Below, piece by piece: positions 42,653-51,027 of a stretch of 64,000 bases of DNA. The stretch is from Prosthecobacter debontii (GTDB lineage Bacteria; Verrucomicrobiota; Verrucomicrobiia; Verrucomicrobiales; Verrucomicrobiaceae). The notes beneath the pieces are model-generated. The model saw only the letters and a program-made list of their open reading frames with translations. It did not search any database and was not told where the DNA came from. The translations under genes and the position numbers were made by a program. Each line of letters starts with the position of its first letter. Positions within the stretch are counted from its first letter, which is position 1. Where the stretch lies: assembly GCF_900167535.1 (NCBI RefSeq), contig NZ_FUYE01000008.1, forward strand, positions 244,552 to 308,551. The letters are read 5' to 3'.

Positions 42653-44080
42653 ATGCGCTATCTTGTTCTCTGGATCAGTTTCATCACACTCTGTGCTCAG
42701 GCTCAAGAGTCCACCAAACAGCTCCGCGCGGGCGCAGCCACCAGCAACATCACGCCGAACATTGCTGGGGCTATCGTCGGTGGCTTTAGTCCATTCCCCT
42801 CCACACACATTCACGATGAGCTGCATGCCCGTTGCCTAGTCTTGGACAATGGCGAAAAAAAAATGGCCATCGTGGTGTGCGACCTCCTCGGTGCAGCTCA
42901 GCAGATGTTTGATGAAGCGGCTCGCCTTGTGAAGGAACAGACAGGCATCCCCAGAGAATGCCTACTGATGTCGGCCACACATACGCATTCGGCGAGCAGT
43001 GCACTCAGCGAGAATCGCTACTCGGTGAATGAACCTCTAACCGAATACCAAACCTTCGTCGCACGACGCATCGCCGATGGAGTCACCCGTGCGGTGAATA
43101 ATCTGGCTCCCGCTCAAATCGGCTGGGCTGTGGGGGAAGAACCGGATCAAGTCTTCAACCGTCGCTGGTTCATGAAGGAAGGCACCGTGCCTCCTAATCC
43201 CTTTGGTGGCATCGACAAGGTCAAGATGAACCCGCCGCGAGGAGAAAATCTCGTCAAACCCGCCGGACCGACAGACCCCCAAGTCTGCGTGGTCTCTGTC
43301 CAAACGCTCGAAGGCACACCCTTGGCCGTGCTGGCCAATTACTCCCTGCACTATGTCGGTGGCGTCGGCAATGGCCACGTCTCGGCGGATTACTTCCCTG
43401 TTTTTTGTGACCGCTTGCAACAGTTGTTAGGCGCTGACAGGCAAGATCCCCCCTTTGTCGCCATGCTCAGCAACGGCACCAGCGGCAACATCAACAACAA
43501 CGACTACTCAAAACCCGCTCAAAAATCGGCGGGCAGTTATAGCAAGATCCGCGAAGTCGCCGACGATGTGGCTCAGGCTGCCTTCGAGGCCATGAAGGGC
43601 ATCACCTACCACCGCTGGATCCCGTTGGACTCTCAATTCATGGAGCTTACTTTAGAAGCTCGACGTCCAACGCCGGAGCAGTTGGCCCGTGCCGAAGAAT
43701 TGGTTCAAAAACCACGCCTCATCGGCGGCCGTGCTGCGCTTGATGTAATCTATGCGGAACGAACCCTCAAGCTGCGTGACGTTCCCCCCACCATCACCAT
43801 CCCCCTCCAGGCCTTGCGTCTTGGGGAAGTCGGTATCTGCGCCATTCCTTGTGAAACCTTCGTCGAGACAGGACTTGAGCTCAAAGCTAAGAGTCCCTTC
43901 AAACCCACCTTCACTCACAGCATTGCCGGAGGTTATTACGGCTATCTCCCCACACCGGAACATCATGCTCTCGGCGGATATGAAACTTGGCTAGGCACGA
44001 ACCGCCTGGAAGTCCAAGCGAGTGTCAAAATCACGGAGGGACTCCTCAAAATGCTCGAGACCTTGAAATCCAAACCCTAG
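42653..44080 (+). CDS. Neutral/alkaline ceramidase-like secreted hydrolase
   Basis: The 475-residue protein has a short signal peptide (1-17) and an N-terminal neutral/alkaline non-lysosomal ceramidase-type domain: RAGAATSNITPNIAGAIVGGF, MAIVVCDLLGA, LLMSATHTHSASS (zinc-binding His pair) and NYSLHYVGGVGNGHVSADYF. The C-terminal part has ICAIPCETFVETGLELK and GGYYGYLPT. Members of this broad family in planctomycetes and Verrucomicrobiota are mostly uncharacterised; amide-lipid hydrolysis is possible but not shown. Confidence 0.75.
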   Translation: MRYLVLWISFITLCAQAQESTKQLRAGAATSNITPNIAGAIVGGFSPFPSTHIHDELHARCLVLDNGEKKMAIVVCDLLGAAQQMFDEAARLVKEQTGIPRECLLMSATHTHSASSALSENRYSVNEPLTEYQTFVARRIADGVTRAVNNLAPAQIGWAVGEEPDQVFNRRWFMKEGTVPPNPFGGIDKVKMNPPRGENLVKPAGPTDPQVCVVSVQTLEGTPLAVLANYSLHYVGGVGNGHVSADYFPVFCDRLQQLLGADRQDPPFVAMLSNGTSGNINNNDYSKPAQKSAGSYSKIREVADDVAQAAFEAMKGITYHRWIPLDSQFMELTLEARRPTPEQLARAEELVQKPRLIGGRAALDVIYAERTLKLRDVPPTITIPLQALRLGEVGICAIPCETFVETGLELKAKSPFKPTFTHSIAGGYYGYLPTPEHHALGGYETWLGTNRLEVQASVKITEGLLKMLETLKSKP

Positions 44081-44238
44081 CTTTCACGCGGTTAGGACAT
44101 TTTTAGACCAGTCGCCCTTACGCAGAGTCCGCCTCTGGATTCATGCGCAAAAACATTTTGTCCCCGCAGGTTTTTGATCCAAATAGGTTGGAATCAACGT
44201 TTTCCACCGGCGTGAATCCACCAACCCAAAAACCTAAA

Positions 44239-44823
44239 ATGACTTGGCTTACCTTTGCCCTCCTCACTGTGCTCTCTTGGGGCGTCTATGGCATCCTGCT
44301 TCACAAGGCACGTAGCCTCATGCCAATGGGACCTGAAACGCCTAATGCTGGGTTGAAAGCCTTCCTCTTCGTCTGCGTGGCGTATGCGTTAATTGGCGTC
44401 ATTGCAGCTTTCGTTTTGAAAGCCCGGGGCACCAACTGGAGCTTCGCAGGACCGGACGGCAATGGCATCCCGATGAGCTTAATTGCTGGCCTAGCAGGTG
44501 CTCTCGGTGCCTTCACGTTGGTCTTGGCCCTGGGTGCCGCCGCAACACCAATTGCTAAAGGGGGAGGTGGTTTCGGCCTCGCCGCTGCAGCCGCAGTCAT
44601 GCCGATCGTTTTTGCGGGGGCTCCGATTGTGAACACCGTTGTCGCCATGTTCGTTCACCCCCCCGAAGGTGGTTGGGCTAAGCTTCCCCCTCTCTTCATC
44701 GTCGGTTGCTTCTTGGCGGCCGGAGGAGCTTTCCTTGTCGCCAAATTCGCCCCTTCCAATCGCGGTGGTAGCAGCCATGCTCCTGCCAAGCCTCAAGCAG
44801 AGGCTCCCGCAGCGAATCCTTAA
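44239..44823 (+). CDS. Small DMT/EamA-like membrane protein
   Basis: The 194-residue protein has about five hydrophobic helices and a Pro/Ala-rich C-terminal tail. WLTFALLTVLSWGVYGILLHKAR is typical of the first helix of drug/metabolite-transporter (EamA) proteins, and GALGAFTLVLALGAAATPIAKGGG fits the paired-helix pattern. The length corresponds to one EamA unit plus an extra helix. ATG 44239 is chosen over 44143, whose added 32 residues are polar and unlike a transporter. Function unknown. Confidence 0.6.
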   Translation: MTWLTFALLTVLSWGVYGILLHKARSLMPMGPETPNAGLKAFLFVCVAYALIGVIAAFVLKARGTNWSFAGPDGNGIPMSLIAGLAGALGAFTLVLALGAAATPIAKGGGGFGLAAAAAVMPIVFAGAPIVNTVVAMFVHPPEGGWAKLPPLFIVGCFLAAGGAFLVAKFAPSNRGGSSHAPAKPQAEAPAANP

Positions 44824-44831
44824 CCGTGCCG

Positions 44832-46148
44832 ATGATCAAAGCCGCCATCCACGTCATTCGTCTCCTGCGCGAGCAAGGTCATGAAGCACTGCTGGCTGGC
44901 GGCTGTGTCCGTGACTTCCTCCTGGGTAAAGAACCCAAGGATTACGATGTCGCCACCAGCGCCACCCCGCAGCAGGTGATCGCGCTTTTTCCGGGCGCAC
45001 TCACTGTCGGAGCTCACTTTGGAGTGGTTATTGTTAAGCACAATCATCATCAGATCGAAGTGGCGACCTTCCGCACGGACGGCAGCTACAAGGATGGCCG
45101 TCGGCCTGAAAGCGTGACGTTTGCCACCACTGAAGAGGATGCTCAACGTCGTGACTTCACCGTCAATGGACTGTTTCGTGATCCCATCGGTGATCGCATC
45201 ATTGATTATGTCGGTGGGCAGGCTGATCTCAATCGCAGGCTTCTCCGGGCCATCGGAGATCCCCATCAACGTTTTGCAGAAGATCGCTTGCGCCTGTTGC
45301 GTGCGATTCGTTTTGCCACCGTTCTCGACTTTGAAATCGAGCCCGCCACTTGGAAAGCGGTCTGCGATCACGCTGAAGCGATCAACACCGTCAGTGCCGA
45401 GCGCATTCGTGACGAATTGATCAAAATCTTCCTGCACCCCCAACGCCTGCGCGGATTTGACCTCCTTGTCGAGAGCGGCTTGATGCAACAGGTGCTGCCT
45501 GAAATCCTCATCCTGCAGGGCGTCGAACAACCGCCTCAGTGGCATCCAGAAGGTGATGTCTTCATCCATACTCGCTTGATGTTGAGCTTGCTCCCCCAGC
45601 AGGTTTCCCTGCCCCTGGTGCTGAGCGTCCTCCTGCATGACATCGCCAAGCCCGCCACCTTCACGGTGGATGAGACGGGGCGCATCCGATTCAATGGCCA
45701 CGATAAACTAGGCGCCGAAATGACCGGTGACATCCTGCGCAGGCTCAAGTTCCCCAACGATGTCATCGAACCCACGCAGGTGGCGGTCGAAAATCACATG
45801 GCCTTCAAAGACGTGAAAAAAATGCGCAACAGCACGCTGAAGCGCATGATGGCACGGCCCACTTGGGAAGACGAGCTGGCCCTGCATCGGGTTGACTGTC
45901 TCGGGTCGAATGGCCTGCTGGATAACTATGAGTTCATGAAGGCCAAGGCGGAGGAGTTTTCACAAGCACCGCTGATCCCGCCGACTCTGATCAATGGGCG
46001 TGATTTGATCGAACTCGGCTGGCAACCTGGCAAGCAGTTGGGGATCGTGCTCACAGCGGTTCAAAATGCTCAATTGGAAGGATTGATCAACACGCGAGAG
46101 GAAGCTCTCGAATGGGTGCAAAACCATCACAAAAACAGTCAGCCGTAA
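44832..46148 (+). CDS. CCA tRNA nucleotidyltransferase / poly(A) polymerase family
   Basis: The ~438-residue enzyme adds or repairs the 3' CCA end of tRNA. LLAGGCVRDFLLGKEPKDYDVATSATP is the catalytic nucleotidyltransferase signature (D-x-D), followed by RRDFTVNGLFRDP, RAIGDPHQRFAEDRLRLLRAIRFA (template-reading neck) and an HD-type domain (SVLLHDIAKPATF, INGRDLIELG). It could be a CCA-adding enzyme or a poly(A) polymerase; sequence alone does not decide. A GTG at 44826 is an alternative start. Confidence 0.88.
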   Translation: MIKAAIHVIRLLREQGHEALLAGGCVRDFLLGKEPKDYDVATSATPQQVIALFPGALTVGAHFGVVIVKHNHHQIEVATFRTDGSYKDGRRPESVTFATTEEDAQRRDFTVNGLFRDPIGDRIIDYVGGQADLNRRLLRAIGDPHQRFAEDRLRLLRAIRFATVLDFEIEPATWKAVCDHAEAINTVSAERIRDELIKIFLHPQRLRGFDLLVESGLMQQVLPEILILQGVEQPPQWHPEGDVFIHTRLMLSLLPQQVSLPLVLSVLLHDIAKPATFTVDETGRIRFNGHDKLGAEMTGDILRRLKFPNDVIEPTQVAVENHMAFKDVKKMRNSTLKRMMARPTWEDELALHRVDCLGSNGLLDNYEFMKAKAEEFSQAPLIPPTLINGRDLIELGWQPGKQLGIVLTAVQNAQLEGLINTREEALEWVQNHHKNSQP

Positions 46149-46151
46149 TCC

Positions 46152-46194
46152 GTATTCGGTAATCAGTGGACACTGAACACTGATTACCGAATAC
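46152..46194. repeat. Perfect 17-bp intergenic hairpin
   Basis: GTATTCGGTAATCAGTG and CACTGATTACCGAATAC are perfectly complementary arms around a 9-base loop (46169-46177). The element begins 3 bases after the CCA-enzyme stop. It contains repeated ACTGA units and lacks a T-run, so it looks like a dispersed extragenic palindrome that may also act as a terminator or mRNA stabiliser. Confidence 0.6.
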
Positions 46195-46205
46195 TGAACT
46201 CTATC

Positions 46206-46793
46206 ATGGCTGAAGTTCCCTCCACACGCATCCTCCCGCTTGGCAGCACCGCTCCTGAATTTGAATTGCCTGCTGCTCTGGGGCAAACCTACACGCTGGA
46301 TGATGTGCGAGGTCCACGGGGCTTGCTGGTGATGTTTGTGTGCAATCACTGCCCCTTCGTCATCCACCTCGCTGCAGCTCTGAGTGAGTTCGCCAAGGAG
46401 CTAGAGACTCAGGGTATTGGCGTGGTGGCCATCACCTCCAACGACATCGAAAAATACCCAGCCGATTCTCCCGCGAAAATGGTGGAGTTCAGCGCTCAAT
46501 ACGGCTGGAATTTTCCTTACCTTTACGATGCAGATCAAAGTGTGGCCCATGCCTACGTCGCCGCCTGCACGCCTGATTTTTATCTTTTCGATGGCGAACT
46601 GAAGCTGACCTACTGTGGACAGTTCGATGGATCACGACCTAAAAACACCACGCCGATCACGGGTGACGACCTCCGTGCAGCAGTGCAAGCTCTGCTAGCG
46701 GGAGAAGCGCCCATCCAGACGCAACGCCCCAGCACCGGTTGCAACATCAAGTGGAAACCGGGCAATGAGCCGGATCATTTCAAGCTGCACTAA
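46206..46793 (+). CDS. Thioredoxin-like protein (AhpC/TSA-related)
   Basis: The 195-residue cytoplasmic thioredoxin-fold protein has LGSTAPEFELPAALGQTYTLDDVRG followed by VMFVCNHCPFVIHLAAALSEF, i.e. a CNHC active site, then GVVAITSNDIEKYPADSP, YDADQSVAHAYVAACTPDFYLFD and the C-terminal STGCNIKWKPGNEP with one more Cys. This combination (CNHCPF plus the SxGCxIKW end) is typical of a widespread uncharacterised redoxin family. It is probably a thiol reductase or peroxidase. Confidence 0.83.
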   Translation: MAEVPSTRILPLGSTAPEFELPAALGQTYTLDDVRGPRGLLVMFVCNHCPFVIHLAAALSEFAKELETQGIGVVAITSNDIEKYPADSPAKMVEFSAQYGWNFPYLYDADQSVAHAYVAACTPDFYLFDGELKLTYCGQFDGSRPKNTTPITGDDLRAAVQALLAGEAPIQTQRPSTGCNIKWKPGNEPDHFKLH

Positions 46794-46860
46794 AGCAGTC
46801 GGTTCCTGCAATTTCCCGCGCAACCTTGGCGGTGTTTGTGCGTTGTAGCACGATTACTGC

Positions 46861-48555
46861 ATGGCACCGCTTTCTCTTTCCGACGTCCTCTACCATACCG
46901 CCAGCCAAGCTGGATGCCGGGATCAGTCCCGGCTACGCCATGCTCTGGATGAGGCTACGGATAAGCGGCAGCCCCTGATCGATGCCGTGCTGGATGCCAA
47001 TGTGGTGGACGAAGAATCCTTCTTTTCCCAACTGGCCCATGCTCTGAATATCCCTTTTGCCAAAGACGATTCGGAAGCCCAGGAAGGGCTGCACAACCGA
47101 TTCCCGGCCAAACTCGCCCTCCGTCATCGCATTTTTCCGACCCACGTCAGCGCAGTCGAAGCCACGGTTTTGACTTACAACCCCTTCGATCTCAGTGCCC
47201 GCCAAGCGGTCGGGCAGGAACTGCAAAAGCGAGTTCATTGGCAGATCGCCAGCCGCCACCGTATCCTGGAAGCGTTACATCAAGGCTACGGCGTCGGTGC
47301 CGAGAACTTTGAGGAACTGCTCGAAGGTCGCGAAGGCAACGACGCTGACGATGACATGAAGCAGGAGGTCAATGTCCTGGACGAAGCCGATGAAGAGGCG
47401 ACTGTCATGAACTTCGTGAACCAGATCTTCCGAGAAGGTCTGAAGGAACGCGCCACCGACATTCACGTGGAGCCTCTGGAGCGTGATTTGCGCATTCGTT
47501 ACCGGGTGGATGGCAAACTGATCGAAGTGCCCGTGCCTCCTAACATGCGATTACTCCAAGCCTCTCTGGTCTCGCGCCTGAAGATCATGGCGCACTTGGA
47601 CATCGCGGAGCGCCGCCTGCCTCAGGATGGACGCATTAACCTGGAGCTGGATGGCGAGCCGATCGACGTGCGTGTCGCCACCATTCCTAGCGTCAATGGT
47701 GAGTCCGTCGCCTTACGTTTGCTCACTCGCAAAAAGTTCGACATGTCCGCCATCGGGCTGGACGCCGAAACGGAGGCCAAGTTCCGCAAACTCATCGCCT
47801 CACCGAACGGCATCATTCTCATCACAGGCCCTACTGGATCGGGTAAAAGCACCACGCTCTACACCCTGCTCAAGGAACTCAATACGAAGGACCGCCGTAT
47901 CGTTACCATTGAAGATCCGGTGGAAAACAAGCTGGACGGCATCATCCAGATTGCCGTCAAACCCGAGATTGATCTCACCTTCGCCGCCGGGCTGCGCAGC
48001 ATTCTCCGTGGCGACCCCAACGTCATCATGGTGGGGGAAATGCGCGACCAGGAAACGGTGGAAATCGCCATTCGCGGCGCCCTCACGGGTCACTTGGTGT
48101 TCTCCACCCTGCATACCAACGATGCGGTGGGCGGTATCTCTCGCTTGCTCGACATGGGCATCGAGCCCTTCATGGTTTCCTCCTCGGTTCGGGCCTTCCA
48201 AGCACAGCGCCTCGTCCGCACCCTGTGCCCTCACTGCAAGGCCCCAGCTCACCATGAAGACAGCTATCTGCGCGCCTGTGGTTTCCCCATGGAGTGGCGG
48301 GATAAACTCTTCACTCCGGTGGGATGCCGTGCCTGCCGCAATACCGGCTTCACTGGACGTCTGGCCATCATGGAGATCTGCATGATGACCGAGGCTCTTC
48401 AGGAGAAGATCAATCTCCGAGCAACGACCATGGAACTTAAAGTCCAAGCTCTCAAAGACGGCATGGTGCCGATGCGCCAGTATGGCTTTAAGAAAGCGGC
48501 TCAAGGCATCACCACACTGGAAGAAGTGATGACCGTCACAGCGGCGAGTGAATGA
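46861..48555 (+). CDS. gspE: Type II secretion ATPase GspE
   Basis: The 564-residue GspE/PilB-type hexameric ATPase drives pseudopilus assembly. An N-terminal GspE_N/MshEN domain (~1-150) precedes a coiled, acidic linker and the ATPase core: FREGLKERATDIHVEPLERDLRIRYRVDG, Walker A ITGPTGSGKST (~residue 321), IVTIEDPVENKLDG, Walker B DPNVIMVGEMRDQET, HTNDA, and a zinc motif CPHC ... CRACRNTGFTGR. First gene of the secretion locus, it is separated from gspF by a toxin-antitoxin pair. Confidence 0.9.
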   Translation: MAPLSLSDVLYHTASQAGCRDQSRLRHALDEATDKRQPLIDAVLDANVVDEESFFSQLAHALNIPFAKDDSEAQEGLHNRFPAKLALRHRIFPTHVSAVEATVLTYNPFDLSARQAVGQELQKRVHWQIASRHRILEALHQGYGVGAENFEELLEGREGNDADDDMKQEVNVLDEADEEATVMNFVNQIFREGLKERATDIHVEPLERDLRIRYRVDGKLIEVPVPPNMRLLQASLVSRLKIMAHLDIAERRLPQDGRINLELDGEPIDVRVATIPSVNGESVALRLLTRKKFDMSAIGLDAETEAKFRKLIASPNGIILITGPTGSGKSTTLYTLLKELNTKDRRIVTIEDPVENKLDGIIQIAVKPEIDLTFAAGLRSILRGDPNVIMVGEMRDQETVEIAIRGALTGHLVFSTLHTNDAVGGISRLLDMGIEPFMVSSSVRAFQAQRLVRTLCPHCKAPAHHEDSYLRACGFPMEWRDKLFTPVGCRACRNTGFTGRLAIMEICMMTEALQEKINLRATTMELKVQALKDGMVPMRQYGFKKAAQGITTLEEVMTVTAASE

Positions 48556-48602
48556 CATCTCAAGCACGATTGCGTTCCCCGTTGCAAAGACTATTCTGCA
48601 CT

Positions 48603-48842
48603 ATGACTCTGTCTTCAAATCCACCTGTTGATTTGCCCATCGAACAGCTCACTGTTGCCCAAAAATGGGAACTTTTTCAAGCGTTGTGGATTGATCTGGA
48701 TGTCGATGCCGAAACACAAGGAGAAGTTCCGTCTTGGCATTTAGAACTCCTCGCTGAGCGGGAGCAACGTCTCGCATCGGGTGAAGCCAAACTCTTACCT
48801 CTGGAAGACTTTCTGGAAGAGATGCGCAAGACCATGCCATGA
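48603..48842 (+). CDS. Addiction-module antitoxin (PF09720 family)
   Basis: The 79-residue acidic antitoxin matches the putative addiction module component family: PIEQLTVAQKWELFQALWIDLDVDAE at the start and LLAEREQRLASGEAKLLPLEDFLEEMRKTM at the end. ATG 48603 is preferred over 48552, which lies directly after the gspE stop and adds a basic leader not seen in the family. Its stop overlaps the toxin start by four bases (ATGA). It should neutralise the downstream RelE/ParE-like toxin and autoregulate the pair. Confidence 0.82.
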   Translation: MTLSSNPPVDLPIEQLTVAQKWELFQALWIDLDVDAETQGEVPSWHLELLAEREQRLASGEAKLLPLEDFLEEMRKTMP

Positions 48843-49138
48843 AGGTTTTAGTCACAAGCGATGCGCTGGGAGACTTACAACAGAGTTATGCTTTCTACGA
48901 ACGGCAAGAGAAAGGTTTGGGGACCTATTTTCGTCAATGTATAACCAAAGATTTGACTGATCTGCAAATGACGGCGGGAATTCATAGTGCCATCTGCGGT
49001 TATCTCCATGTGAACTCAGTGAAGTTTAACTCCATTATCTATTACCGTGTCGAAAAGCATATCGCTGTGGTCAAAGCGATCGTCGATGGGCGAATTGCTC
49101 CCGAAAAGCGTGACCGCATCCTCAAACGTCGGATCTGA
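48839..49138 (+). CDS. RelE/ParE-superfamily toxin
   Basis: The 99-residue basic protein of the RelE/ParE fold has VTSDALGDLQQSYAFYERQEKGLGTYF (plasmid-stabilisation-type N-terminus), then HVNSVKFNSIIYYRVEKHIAVVKAIVDGRI and a basic end RDRILKRRI. It probably acts as a ribosome-dependent mRNase or gyrase inhibitor; the sequence does not decide between them. With the antitoxin it forms a complete type II pair inserted in the secretion operon. Confidence 0.82.
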   Translation: MKVLVTSDALGDLQQSYAFYERQEKGLGTYFRQCITKDLTDLQMTAGIHSAICGYLHVNSVKFNSIIYYRVEKHIAVVKAIVDGRIAPEKRDRILKRRI

Positions 49139-49155
49139 CTTTATTTAGCTGTCCT

Positions 49156-50394
49156 ATGCCCTCTTTCTCCTACACCGCGCTGAATGCTTCTGGCCAGACC
49201 ATCACTGGCAGCCTCGCCGTTGGGTCCAAAGCTGAGGTGTTTCGTAAGCTGGAAGCGCAGGCTTTAACCCCCATCAAAGTGGCGGAGGAAGCCAAGTCCG
49301 CACAAGCCAGTGCGGCAGCCGCCGCTAAGCTGGAGGACAATCAACCCGTGCGGCTGAAGCGAGCCCAAATCATCCTGTTCACGGAAGAGCTCGCCGACAT
49401 GTTGGATGGGGGGTTGCAGATTGATCAAGCCTTGCGGGTGATCGCTGAACGCCAGGAGGATGTCGCTCTCCGTCGTGTCTCCACCATTCTTCGAGACCAG
49501 CTCCGCGAAGGCTCCACCGTGGCCAAGGCTTTGAAAAAAGCCTCCCCAAGTTTTGACGACCTTTACTGCAATCTCGTCGCCGCGGGAGAGGTCAGCGGCT
49601 CCCTCTCGGAGATCTTGCGTCGTCTCGCCCAGAACCTCGCCGTCATGGCCGAGCTCCAAGCCAAGGTCACCTCGGCGATGATCTACCCGGCGTTCCTCGT
49701 CAGCGCCTGCGTCGTTCTGATGATCGTCTTCATGACGGTCATGGTGCCTCAAATCACGGATCTCCTGGCTAAAAGTGGGCAAAAACTGCCCTTCGCCACC
49801 CAGATGCTCATCAGCTTCAATACCTTCCTGGCTCAATGGTGGTGGGTGATCCTGGCCGTGCTGATTATTACCGGACTATCTTTCAAAGCCTACATCGCCA
49901 CGCCCAGGGGCCTGATGTGGTGGCATGAGACGAAACTGAAGCTTCCTCTTTTTGGCCCCGTCATCGCGACCCGCTTTTATGCGCAATTTGCCCACTCCAT
50001 GGGCAGCCTTGTCGGCAACGGCGTGCCATTGCTCAATAGCATTCGCCTCGTCTCCAAAATCTCCGCCAATGTGTTTATCCAGTCCCTCCTAGCCAAAGTC
50101 ACGGGCTTAGTGGCGGAGGGGGGAGCCCTCTCCAGCTCCCTCAAGAAAGTGTCCCATTTCCCGCTGATGCTGGTGGATATGATCGCTGTCGGCGAGCAGA
50201 CCGGCATGCTAGGTAAATCTCTGGAAAAATGCGCGACCCGGTATGACAAGGAATTGGATAAACGCATCAAGCGCATGACAGCCCTGATCTCCCCCATCAT
50301 CATCGTCTTCATGGCCATCATCGTCGGCGTTGTGGCCTACTCCATCATTTCGGCCGTCTTCCAATCCGTCAATGGCATCAAGAGCCGCGCGTAA
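49156..50394 (+). CDS. gspF: Type II secretion inner-membrane protein GspF
   Basis: The 412-residue GspF/PilC-type platform protein has an N-terminal T2SSN-like segment (FSYTALNASGQTITGSL) and two T2SSF domains. RAQIILFTEELADMLDGGLQIDQALRVIAERQ and SLSEILRRLAQNLAVMAELQAKVTSAMIYP belong to the first; FYAQFAHSMGSLVGNGVPLLNSIRLVSKI and MIAVGEQTGMLGKSLEKCATRYDKELD to the second. Three membrane segments are visible. It follows the toxin gene by 17 bases. Confidence 0.9.
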   Translation: MPSFSYTALNASGQTITGSLAVGSKAEVFRKLEAQALTPIKVAEEAKSAQASAAAAAKLEDNQPVRLKRAQIILFTEELADMLDGGLQIDQALRVIAERQEDVALRRVSTILRDQLREGSTVAKALKKASPSFDDLYCNLVAAGEVSGSLSEILRRLAQNLAVMAELQAKVTSAMIYPAFLVSACVVLMIVFMTVMVPQITDLLAKSGQKLPFATQMLISFNTFLAQWWWVILAVLIITGLSFKAYIATPRGLMWWHETKLKLPLFGPVIATRFYAQFAHSMGSLVGNGVPLLNSIRLVSKISANVFIQSLLAKVTGLVAEGGALSSSLKKVSHFPLMLVDMIAVGEQTGMLGKSLEKCATRYDKELDKRIKRMTALISPIIIVFMAIIVGVVAYSIISAVFQSVNGIKSRA

Positions 50395-50477
50395 ACGTAC
50401 TGCATTTTACTTCCGCTTCACTTCATCCTGCAAATCTTGTTAATGTCGTCGAATTCCTTCGTTATCGCGATCACACC

Positions 50478-50924
50478 ATGAAAATCCCAAACCGTCTCCA
50501 ACGCCTCCCGCGTCAAGCCTTCACCCTCATCGAGATCGTGATCGTGCTCACGATCATTTCCATTCTCGCAGCAGGCTCCATTTACATGCTGAAAGGCAAC
50601 GTGGATGTCGCCAAAGAAACCCGTGTGGATGGTGACCTGCAAAACATCATGACCCAGCTTCAGCTTTATGAAGCCCGCAACATGCGCCCCCCGACCACCG
50701 AACAAGGCCTGAAAGCCCTGGTGGAAAAACCCACCACTGAACCCCTGCCTGAGAAGTGGACCGCTCTCATGGAGGAAGTGCCCAAGGATCCTTGGGGCCA
50801 GGAATACAAGTATCGTTACCCAGCTCAAAAGTCCAAAAAACCCTTCGACGTCTGGTCCGTGGGTAAAGACGGTGTCGATGGCAATGAAGACGACATCGGC
50901 AACTGGAAGGCTGGGGCGAAGTAG
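50478..50924 (+). CDS. gspG: Major pseudopilin GspG
   Basis: The 148-residue major pseudopilin has a short basic leader, cleavage before FTLIEIVIVLTIISILAAG, and the conserved tail with TTEQGLKALVEKPT, PKDPWGQEYKYRYP and the Ca-binding loop KDGVDGNEDDIGNW. Residue -1 is Ala (QA/FTLIE), not the usual Gly. A prominent hairpin directly follows the stop, probably giving gspG higher expression than the downstream minor pseudopilins. Confidence 0.92.
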   Translation: MKIPNRLQRLPRQAFTLIEIVIVLTIISILAAGSIYMLKGNVDVAKETRVDGDLQNIMTQLQLYEARNMRPPTTEQGLKALVEKPTTEPLPEKWTALMEEVPKDPWGQEYKYRYPAQKSKKPFDVWSVGKDGVDGNEDDIGNWKAGAK

Positions 50925-50936
50925 TGCCTTCAAACA

Positions 50937-50965
50937 AGAAGTGAGGTCAACTTGGCCTCACTTCT
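50937..50965 (+). terminator. Hairpin after gspG
   Basis: AGAAGTGAGG (50937-50946) and CCTCACTTCT (50956-50965) form a perfect 10-base stem with a 9-base loop 12 bases after the gspG stop. No T-run follows, so partial termination or 3'-end protection of the abundant pseudopilin mRNA is likely. Confidence 0.6.
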
Positions 50966-51027
50966 GAGAGCGCCGTGTTAGCGAAACCAAACGTCATAAC
51001 CGGGGTTGAAAGAACTGATCGTCATCC

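Noticed and set aside
46152..46194. Interpretation of the 17-bp hairpin as a standard Rho-independent terminator
   Set aside because: No T-run follows either arm, so it is listed as a repeat instead.
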